Part shown: in pieces, positions 1 through 5,821 of the stretch
Layout of the letters: each line of letters opens with the position of its first letter
How positions within the stretch are numbered: the stretch's first letter is position 1
NCBI GenBank assembly: GCA_020216845.1
Contig: JAIWNK010000028.1
Coordinates: forward strand, 1 to 10,000
Reading direction: 5' to 3'
DNA from: Anaerolinea sp.
GTDB lineage: Bacteria > Chloroflexota > Anaerolineae > Anaerolineales > Anaerolineaceae
DNA: 10,000 nucleotides
Program-made: the position numbers and the translations under genes
Notes under the pieces: model-generated
The model's input: only the letters and a program-made list of their open reading frames with translations
Database searches by the model: none
What the model was told of the DNA's origin: nothing

Positions 1-74
1 ACACCAGCGCCATCAACATCCTCTACCGCCGCCGTGATGGCAATTACGGCTTAATTGAGCCGCAAATCGGCTAA
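1..74 (+). CDS. C-terminal end of an unidentified protein (partial)
   Basis: An open frame runs in from the left edge in frame 3 and stops at the TAA at 72-74. It gives 23 residues ending RRRDGNYGLIEPQIG. The other two forward frames stop inside the same stretch (TAA at 52-54, TGA at 34-36), so this is the only frame that can belong to a gene crossing the edge. A strong terminator hairpin starts 24 nt after the stop, which fits a real gene end. The fragment is too short to show a domain, and I do not recognise it. The start and most of the gene lie outside the window. Confidence 0.6.
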   Translation, partial: TSAINILYRRRDGNYGLIEPQIG

Positions 75-97
75 CCCCTCCTCATCAAGCAAAGACC

Positions 98-131
98 AAA
101 AGGTCGGTCAGATACCTGACCGACCTTTTTT
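98..131. terminator. Bidirectional intrinsic terminator
   Basis: A perfect 13-bp stem is formed by 98-110 and 117-129, around a 6-nt loop (111-116). The core of the stem is AGGTCGGTCA pairing with TGACCGACCT. On the + strand it runs directly into six T (126-131). On the - strand the same stem ends in four T. It lies between the end of the rightward gene (74) and the end of the leftward PIG-L gene (136), so it most likely ends transcripts from both sides. The six-T end suits the rightward transcript better. Confidence 0.9.
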
Positions 132-135
132 CGTT

Positions 136-1026
136 TCACAATCCGGCAAATAAATCTCGCTCGCGCTGCTCACCGGGTTTGGGCGGCGGAAACGCGCGCA
201 TAAACCGTTCTGTCGCCCCGGCAAGGCGTCGCAACCGTCCGAGCACCCCTCCGCTCATACGCTGCCCCCCCTGACTGACATGACAGGCACTCGCCTCATC
301 TCGCACCCGCACAACCGGATCATAGCGCACGAGCGCGTGAGTCGGAAAGTCCACCTCAGCAATCGAAACCAGGTCAATATCACCATTCTCGCCAAACTGA
401 CGTGGATTGCGACCCAACAACGGCAAAACCCGCACCATTACACGCAAAAAGCCACGCGGAATCGTGTGAAAATACAACTTAGCCGCCTGGAACGGCGCTT
501 GTTTTTCATCATCCACAAAATCCGCCTGTGCAGCCAAACCAAAAGCAAGCTCTGTTGCCCTTTGAATGGCAATATGATCGGGATGACGATAGCCACCAAT
601 TGGGTCAAACGTTAGCACAACTTGGGGGCGCAACTTGCGGATATAACCGGCCACCCGTCGTGCCACCGCATCCAATGGCTGTGCCGCCAACGCCTGTGGA
701 TGTGAATTATCCGCTGCCCCAGGCATGCCCGAATCGCGATAGCCCAAGAAAAACACCCCGGCCAGCCCCAACGTTTCGGCAGCACAACGCAATTCCATCT
801 CACGGCGACTGCCAACACTATCAAAGCCAGCCATCAATGCCGGGTCCATTTGCCCCACCTCACCCCGCGTGGCACAAATCAAATAAACCTGCACCCCCCG
901 CCGGGCATAAAGCGCCAACGTTCCCCCCATGCCAAACGTCTCATCATCCGGATGTGCCAAAACTGCCAACAACACAGGTGTGCTGCCATCTGCCAAATGC
1001 ACCGGCTCAAATGCTTTGCTCATCAT
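136..1026 (-). CDS. PIG-L/LmbE family zinc-dependent deacetylase
   Basis: This 296-residue protein has the hallmarks of the PIG-L/LmbE family, Zn-dependent enzymes that remove N-acetyl groups from GlcNAc-type sugars (MshB, BshB and GlcNAc-PI deacetylase are known members). The metal-binding AHPDDE motif is at residues 24-29 and is followed by GMGG. The second metal site, GGYRHPDH, is at 144-151. An ACHVSQ segment at 247-252 matches the C-terminal His region of the family. No signal peptide is seen, so it is probably cytoplasmic. The start is the first of two adjacent ATG codons (1026 and 1023), set by an AGGAG 6 nt upstream. It is the last gene of the leftward operon, 9 nt after the transglutaminase gene, and ends 7 nt before the terminator. 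The substrate cannot be told. A role in a mycothiol- or bacillithiol-like pathway or in glycan turnover are both possible. Confidence 0.93.
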   Translation of the reverse strand: MMSKAFEPVHLADGSTPVLLAVLAHPDDETFGMGGTLALYARRGVQVYLICATRGEVGQMDPALMAGFDSVGSRREMELRCAAETLGLAGVFFLGYRDSGMPGAADNSHPQALAAQPLDAVARRVAGYIRKLRPQVVLTFDPIGGYRHPDHIAIQRATELAFGLAAQADFVDDEKQAPFQAAKLYFHTIPRGFLRVMVRVLPLLGRNPRQFGENGDIDLVSIAEVDFPTHALVRYDPVVRVRDEASACHVSQGGQRMSGGVLGRLRRLAGATERFMRAFPPPKPGEQRERDLFAGL

Positions 1027-1032
1027 TCTTCA

Positions 1033-1037
1033 CTCCT
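1033..1037 (-). promoter_or_regulatory. Ribosome binding site of the PIG-L gene, overlapping the upstream stop codon
   Basis: AGGAG on the - strand lies 6 nt before the ATG at 1026. Its upstream end overlaps the TAG stop (1036-1038) of the transglutaminase gene. Ribosomes finishing the upstream gene therefore sit on the start region of the next, which suggests coupled or re-initiating translation. It also favours the first of the two adjacent ATGs as the start. Confidence 0.75.
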
Positions 1038-3282
1038 ACAACTTACTTTTCTCAATCATACCCCGTTTTGGGGTTCTCTTGCGTGCAACTGTCCAATGTT
1101 TCAGCCACAAGACCAACAAAGCCGCAACTGCCCGACGATAACTTCGCCGCGCTGCGGCAATTTGAGCAGGCAACGGAGAGCGCTGACTAAACAAAGTCAC
1201 TTCCAGCAAAGCCGTTGCCTGCTCCAACGCCTGCAATATGTTTGGCTGTGCCGCTAGCTGTGCATAGTTTGTCAGCAAAAACTCGCGCGGGGTTTGCGAA
1301 AGTCCGCCGACAAACCCCGCCAACGCCAAATCACGCCGCAGCCGCGCATACAACGCCACAGCAGGTGAACGCGGCTGCGGCCATACCCGCCCCAACCATA
1401 GCAAGCCCACCCCCACCAACAACAACGTCCCCATCGCTAATATCCACCCCCAACGCGCCAACGCGTGCATTCCATCCCCCTTACGCTGCTCGGTCTTTTC
1501 GACAACTGGCCCTTCACCAGCGCGCTCAACCTGGCTATACGCAGCCGTCGGCTCAAATTCCACCCACCCATACCCAGGAAAATACACCTCCACCCAGGCA
1601 TGTGCTGCCGAGGCCGGCACGCGATACGCACCACGACCGGCATCATACTCCCCACCAACAAAACCTGTTGCCACGCGCGCCGGCACCCCAACCTCGCGCA
1701 ACATTACCACCATCGCTGAAGCATAATAACTACAAAAGCCCGTCTGTGCATCAAACAAAAAATAATCCACCACATCCCGCCCGTCCGGTGCCGGCTCAAC
1801 ATCCAACGAATAGGGATAGGTACGCACATATGCTTCAATCCGTTGTGCCTTATCATAGGGCGTCTCTGCCCCCTCAGTCAACTGTGCCGCCAGCAGCCGC
1901 ACCCGTTGTGGCAGCGCCTCTGGCAATTGCAAATAAACTGTGCTGATTTCCGGCGGATACGCGTCCCCAGCTGCACGCAACTGCGCAGCTGTAACTCGAT
2001 TCACCCAAGATACCACCCGATAAGAACGCACACTGCCCCTCAACAGCACCGTATCTGCATCAGCAGCAACTCGCTGCGTACCTTCTCCAGCCACAACCGG
2101 AAAGTTCACTGCCGGCAACAGCCCCTGCACAGGTACAAGCAAATCAAATTGCTGCTCCAACAAAGAACGCCCACGCGGCGGCGTTTCACCCCCAAAAACA
2201 TCCGCGGGCAATTCGTCCTTTGGCAAAACAGCCCGCCAGCCCGCTCCTGTATACACATCAAACACACCGTTACGCCAATAATAATTGTGTTGTACAACCT
2301 GCCCAGAAGGCACCGGCGCCGAATCGCTGATCGTCACCCAAAACGCCGTTCGTGTCGAACGATCAGGCGGGGCGCCAATTCGTTGCAAATCGGGCATGGT
2401 GGCGCTAACCGCCTCCGCCGAATACTCCACAGTTTTCGGTGGCGCAAGCGTCGGCTCCCTGTTTTGCTCAACAGGGCTTACCGCCACCTCCTGCGAAGCA
2501 GGCTTAAGCCAATCTCCCAACTTCTGCCAGCCTTCCGGCGTAGCCACCCAGGCCGCCCCCCAAGCCAATAAACCAATCAACAACGCCATCCCTGCAGCAC
2601 TCCCCAACCACTCGGGCAGCAACGAATCGGCAAACGGCCAATCCACGCCGGTTGCATCCCAACGCTGCTGCGCCACCCGATACGCAGCATAAGCCTGTGT
2701 CACCAGCAGCACGGCCACAAACACAACCAACAACCCCACCCCCTGCCCGGCCACAAATAAACAATAAGCCAGCAACCCACCCATCGCCACGCCGCCAATT
2801 AGCGGTTTGCGCAATCGCAGCATCGTCCAGCTCAGACCACAGCCAAGCATCCACGCCAACAGTGCCCCTAGCAACATTGCTATCGTCTGATCATAAACCG
2901 CCCCCGTTTCCAGCCACATGCTGCCCCAACCGCGCACCCGTTCAACCAACAGCAAACTACGCAGGCGCACCCAATCCAAAACGCCCATACCTATCGCCGA
3001 AGAAGGCCACACTCGCCCCACCCACATCAACGTAACCACCGCACCACTCCCCAACACATAGCTCAGCACCCCGGTCCAATGCCAGCGCGTGCCACCCAAC
3101 AACACCCCCAGCAAAGCACCGCCCCACAAAAAAGCCGCCCACTGCCGCCAAAATGGCCATCCGCCCTCACTTTGCAGCCCAAGCGTCACACATCCCAAGA
3201 GCAAACCCAGCAGCAAGCCATCCGCCCAAAAACGTTTTGCCCAAGCGTAAATAGGCCCGCTCCAATGCATCCCCATTTTCAT
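1036..3282 (-). CDS. TgpA-type membrane protein with extracytoplasmic transglutaminase domain and C-terminal DUF4129
   Basis: I place the start at the ATG at 3282, giving 748 residues. It forms an ATGA overlap with the stop of the DUF58 gene. The frame stays open 85 codons further upstream, but that stretch reads as Gly/Ala/Ser-rich antisense-like sequence inside the DUF58 gene. The N-terminal third carries about seven hydrophobic helices (roughly 22-36, 48-64, 73-90, 134-152, 160-177, 180-200, 225-247). A large domain presumably outside the membrane follows. Its transglutaminase-like core is at about 475-582: Cys517 in GFCSYYAS, His561 in AHAWVEVYF, and FEPT at 576-579 where Asp is classic. 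Another membrane helix is at about 610-630. A DUF4129-like tail (640-730, with QTPREFL) follows. This matches the DUF3488/TgpA family, usually encoded beside DUF58 proteins as here. Whether it crosslinks, cleaves or hydrolyses a cell-surface substrate is unknown. Confidence 0.92.
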   Translation of the reverse strand: MKMGMHWSGPIYAWAKRFWADGLLLGLLLGCVTLGLQSEGGWPFWRQWAAFLWGGALLGVLLGGTRWHWTGVLSYVLGSGAVVTLMWVGRVWPSSAIGMGVLDWVRLRSLLLVERVRGWGSMWLETGAVYDQTIAMLLGALLAWMLGCGLSWTMLRLRKPLIGGVAMGGLLAYCLFVAGQGVGLLVVFVAVLLVTQAYAAYRVAQQRWDATGVDWPFADSLLPEWLGSAAGMALLIGLLAWGAAWVATPEGWQKLGDWLKPASQEVAVSPVEQNREPTLAPPKTVEYSAEAVSATMPDLQRIGAPPDRSTRTAFWVTISDSAPVPSGQVVQHNYYWRNGVFDVYTGAGWRAVLPKDELPADVFGGETPPRGRSLLEQQFDLLVPVQGLLPAVNFPVVAGEGTQRVAADADTVLLRGSVRSYRVVSWVNRVTAAQLRAAGDAYPPEISTVYLQLPEALPQRVRLLAAQLTEGAETPYDKAQRIEAYVRTYPYSLDVEPAPDGRDVVDYFLFDAQTGFCSYYASAMVVMLREVGVPARVATGFVGGEYDAGRGAYRVPASAAHAWVEVYFPGYGWVEFEPTAAYSQVERAGEGPVVEKTEQRKGDGMHALARWGWILAMGTLLLVGVGLLWLGRVWPQPRSPAVALYARLRRDLALAGFVGGLSQTPREFLLTNYAQLAAQPNILQALEQATALLEVTLFSQRSPLPAQIAAARRSYRRAVAALLVLWLKHWTVARKRTPKRGMIEKSKL

Positions 3283-4595
3283 TGAAGCCCACCCATAACA
3301 TGGGGCGCATGTTGCAACAAAGCCCGCCCTGTGCCAAGCGTACGAAATTCCCAACGACTCAGCCGGCCATGAGCTCCCAATTGCACCCGCACATCCTCCC
3401 GATGCACCACTGTCGCCGCAATCCCCTGCCCGGATAAAACTTCCTGCAATGCCGCTGCCCGCCCTGCAACCGCCTCCACCTCCATCAACAGCGCCTGACA
3501 CCCCCCCGGGCCAAACGTCACTGCTGCCCCCAACCAATCCTGTTCCAGTGCAGTTGTAATCGGTAACACAGTGCTCTGCGCCCTCACAAGCGGATGCAAG
3601 CGGCCCAAAACCTCACTCAGCGGCAGCTCCCCCGCCTGAATGCCCGCCAACAAACGCAAGATACGCCAAAATTGTGATTGTCCCGTCTGCGGTGCCAGCC
3701 AAACCATCCCCTCAGCTCCTGCTGCAGCAAGCCCCACCCGCAATTTAGCACGCAGCAAATCAGCAGCCAACGAAGCCGTCAAAATCACCAAGAGTTCCAA
3801 CGTCCCCTCTTCGCCTTGCCCAAGCTGAACAGCTGCATTGAAATTGGGCACAAGCCAAATCGAAGAAAGTGCCTCTGGCTCTAGCACCTTGACAAACAGT
3901 CCATCGCGTCGAGCCGTTGTTGGCCAGTGTACACGTTTCAATGCGTCGCCCACTTGATAGGCGCGCACGGCAAAGGCCTGCGTCGTCTCTGCAGCAAGCG
4001 GCTGACGATCCGGTCGTCCCTCCCCGCGCACTCCGCGACGCGGCAACAACCCCGGTGGCAAAACAGCCAAAGGCGGATATACCAACACCTCCACCGGATC
4101 GCGGAAAACCTGATGCACCTCAAACAGCCCAAATGGCTCACCCAACAACAATTCCCATGGCCCCAACGTAAATACCCCACGCTGTCGGCACACTGTGCGC
4201 GCACTCCAACGTTGCGAACTGTTACCACCCACTGCACGCACACTGCGCACCGTGTGCCCTGGCAAACTGGAATGATCCACAAATTCAGCCCAAACAACCG
4301 GCAGCCAACTATCGTTTTGCAAAGTGATTATCTCTTCAAGCTCATCCCCCACTTGAAAAGCGCCGTACCGCAGTTTGCGCTGCCCATGCACCCCTCGCGC
4401 CAAAGCCAATGCCCACCCATAAGCAAACAACACCAACAAGCCGATACTGACGAGGCTAACCGCTGCCACCCCCACAGGTGAAAGCCCATACCATACGGCA
4501 ACCCCCAACAATAGAGGCAGCAACCAACGGGCACGCAAGGCAATGTGTACCTCACAATCTGACCGTTGAAAGCGCAACAGGTGCGGAAGCTTCAT
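3279..4595 (-). CDS. DUF58 family protein
   Basis: This 438-residue protein has two hydrophobic segments near the N-terminus (about 23-39 and 42-67), then a soluble region. The DUF58 signature is at about 210-247: VRAYQVGDALKRVHWPTTAR followed by a KVLEPE segment, matching the family pattern vReYqxGDxxRxIhWxxSAR. DUF58 proteins are usually linked to MoxR AAA+ ATPases and transglutaminase-like membrane proteins. A transglutaminase gene follows directly here with an ATGA overlap, but no MoxR gene is in the window. Family members have a vWA-like fold. Where a metal-binding DxSxS would be expected after the signature, this protein reads LVPNFNAA (248-255), so that site looks lost. The ATG is 1 nt after the stop of the upstream MoeB-like gene and has no clear Shine-Dalgarno of its own, which suggests translational coupling. 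Confidence 0.9.
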   Translation of the reverse strand: MKLPHLLRFQRSDCEVHIALRARWLLPLLLGVAVWYGLSPVGVAAVSLVSIGLLVLFAYGWALALARGVHGQRKLRYGAFQVGDELEEIITLQNDSWLPVVWAEFVDHSSLPGHTVRSVRAVGGNSSQRWSARTVCRQRGVFTLGPWELLLGEPFGLFEVHQVFRDPVEVLVYPPLAVLPPGLLPRRGVRGEGRPDRQPLAAETTQAFAVRAYQVGDALKRVHWPTTARRDGLFVKVLEPEALSSIWLVPNFNAAVQLGQGEEGTLELLVILTASLAADLLRAKLRVGLAAAGAEGMVWLAPQTGQSQFWRILRLLAGIQAGELPLSEVLGRLHPLVRAQSTVLPITTALEQDWLGAAVTFGPGGCQALLMEVEAVAGRAAALQEVLSGQGIAATVVHREDVRVQLGAHGRLSRWEFRTLGTGRALLQHAPHVMGGLQ

Positions 4596-4596
4596 C

Positions 4597-5745
4597 TCAA
4601 TAACGACGCAGCCGCGGATCTATCTGCTCAGCCCAAGCATTAATCCCGCCCCGCAAATGATAGACTCGCTCAAAGCCTGCTTGCTTCAGCAACTGCACAG
4701 CTCTGGCCGAGCGCGTTCCCGTCCGGCAAAACGCCACCACCGGTCGAGCCGCATCCAATTCCGCACAACGCTGCCGCAACTGCTCCAGCGGCATCCAAAT
4801 TGCCCCCGGCAGGCTGGAAATTTGCAATTCAACCTCGGCACGCACATCAATCAGCTGCGGCGGGTTTTCGCCCTGCAAACGCTCAGCCAACTCAGCAGGC
4901 GACCATTCAAATTCTTCGGCAAGGCCCACACCACCTTGCACTGCAACGCCGCAAAACGCTTCGTAATCCATCAGCTCCGTCACCGAAGGATGCTCACCAC
5001 ACACCAAACAGGCCGGGTTTTTGCGCAAAGCCACTTTTTGAAAACTCATGTCTTGCACATCGCACAGCAGCAACTGTCCAATCAGCGGCTCGCCCACGCC
5101 CAGAATCAGTTTCAGCACCTCTGCCGCCTGCAAACTACCCACAATCCCCGGCAACACCCCCAACACCCCACCCTCACCGCACGAAGGCGCCACACCGGGC
5201 GGCGGCGGCTCGGCAAACAAACAACGATAGCACGGCCCACTGCGCGCATCAAACACGCTCACCTGTCCCTCAAAACGAAACACAGAGCCATACACATACG
5301 GTCGCCCACTAAACACAGCCAAGTCATTCAGCAAATAACGCGTCGGGAAATTATCCGTCCCATCCACCAAAATATCATACGGCTCTGCAATCTCCGCCGC
5401 ATTTTGCGCAGAAAAAACTGTGTCATACGTATCCACACGAATGAATTCATTCAGCCCCTGCAACCGTTCACGCGCCGATTCCACTTTGGCTTTGCCAACC
5501 GCTGCCCGATGGTGAATGACCTGCCGTTGCAAATTGGAAGTATCAACCACATCATAATCCACCAAACCAATCCGTCCAACCCCTGCTGCTGCCAGATACA
5601 ACGCAATCGGCGACCCCAACCCGCCCGTGCCTACCACCAAAACCGATGCCGACTTCAGCTTGCGCTGACCAGACAGCCCCACACCGGGAATCAACAAATG
5701 ACGCGAATAGCGGAACAACTCGTCCTGATTCAAATCGGGCAACAT
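4597..5745 (-). CDS. MoeB/ThiF-type E1-like adenylyltransferase with C-terminal rhodanese domain
   Basis: This 382-residue protein resembles MOCS3/MoeZ-type enzymes. These adenylate the C-terminal Gly of ubiquitin-like sulfur carriers (MoaD, ThiS, CysO) and load sulfur on them for molybdopterin, thiamine or cysteine synthesis. The E1-like domain covers about 1-255: nucleotide-binding GTGGLG at 39-44, LVDYDVVD at 61-68, NLQRQ at 71-75, DGTDNFPTRYLLND at 128-141, and a zinc site of two pairs, C172xxC175 and C246xxC249. Cys189 in PSCGEGG is in the place of the conserved E1 cysteine loop. The rhodanese domain covers about 280-375 with active-site loop CRTGTR (340-345), so Cys340 could carry persulfide. 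A GAGG 5 nt before the ATG supports the start. It is the first gene of the operon. No MoaD/ThiS-like carrier is nearby, so the specific pathway cannot be named. Confidence 0.93.
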   Translation of the reverse strand: MLPDLNQDELFRYSRHLLIPGVGLSGQRKLKSASVLVVGTGGLGSPIALYLAAAGVGRIGLVDYDVVDTSNLQRQVIHHRAAVGKAKVESARERLQGLNEFIRVDTYDTVFSAQNAAEIAEPYDILVDGTDNFPTRYLLNDLAVFSGRPYVYGSVFRFEGQVSVFDARSGPCYRCLFAEPPPPGVAPSCGEGGVLGVLPGIVGSLQAAEVLKLILGVGEPLIGQLLLCDVQDMSFQKVALRKNPACLVCGEHPSVTELMDYEAFCGVAVQGGVGLAEEFEWSPAELAERLQGENPPQLIDVRAEVELQISSLPGAIWMPLEQLRQRCAELDAARPVVAFCRTGTRSARAVQLLKQAGFERVYHLRGGINAWAEQIDPRLRRY

Positions 5746-5750
5746 CGCAA

Positions 5751-5754
5751 CCTC
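5751..5754 (-). promoter_or_regulatory. Ribosome binding site of the MoeB-like gene
   Basis: GAGG on the - strand (in TGAGG) lies 5 nt upstream of the ATG at 5745. It is the best Shine-Dalgarno match near the start of this operon, apart from the AGGAG of the PIG-L gene. It supports the chosen start. Confidence 0.6.
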
Positions 5755-5791
5755 ATTTCATACTAGATAGGCCAGATAGAAGCGTGCTTTT

Positions 5792-5818
5792 TTCACAAAA
5801 TGCGACTAAAATTATACT
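5792..5818 (+). promoter_or_regulatory. Predicted promoter of the DHH/CBS/nucleotidyltransferase fusion gene
   Basis: Two -10 candidates lie just before the ATG at 5822: TAAAAT (5807-5812) and TATACT (5813-5818). A TTCACA (5792-5797), one mismatch from TTGACA, is the best -35, but it is only 15 nt from the second -10. No Shine-Dalgarno occurs upstream of the ATG. A normal start distance from either -10 gives a leader of zero to a few bases, so a leaderless or nearly leaderless mRNA is likely. The element choice is uncertain. Confidence 0.4.
5811..5816 (-). promoter_or_regulatory. Predicted -10 element of the leftward four-gene operon
   Basis: A perfect TATAAT is read on the - strand in the 76-bp gap between the divergent genes. 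A transcript starting about 7 nt downstream would have a leader of about 60 nt before the MoeB-like ATG. No good -35 is seen 15-18 nt upstream: that DNA is already the start of the DHH fusion gene and reads GTGAG-like. It overlaps the rightward -10 candidate, so the two promoters could not easily be occupied together. Confidence 0.5.
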
Positions 5819-5821
5819 ATC

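Noticed and set aside
528..1257. Open frames of 220 and 135 codons on the + strand
   Set aside because: They are antisense to the PIG-L gene and the end of the transglutaminase gene, with Pro/His/Gln-rich products and no recognisable family.
1215..2571. Two + strand frames of about 243 codons
   Set aside because: Antisense to the transglutaminase core, which has catalytic Cys and His motifs. The composition is Pro/Thr/Arg-rich noise.
3283..3537. Extension of the transglutaminase frame 85 codons upstream
   Set aside because: The extension lies inside the DUF58 coding region, is Gly/Ser-rich with no family character, and ignores the ATGA junction at 3279-3282. It stays open because stop codons are rare in this strongly skewed DNA.
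4657..5766. 369-codon open frame on the + strand
   Set aside because: It is antisense to the MoeB-like gene, whose motifs are unmistakable. The product is rich in H, Q, R and P with no domain, as expected from the complement of a real gene.
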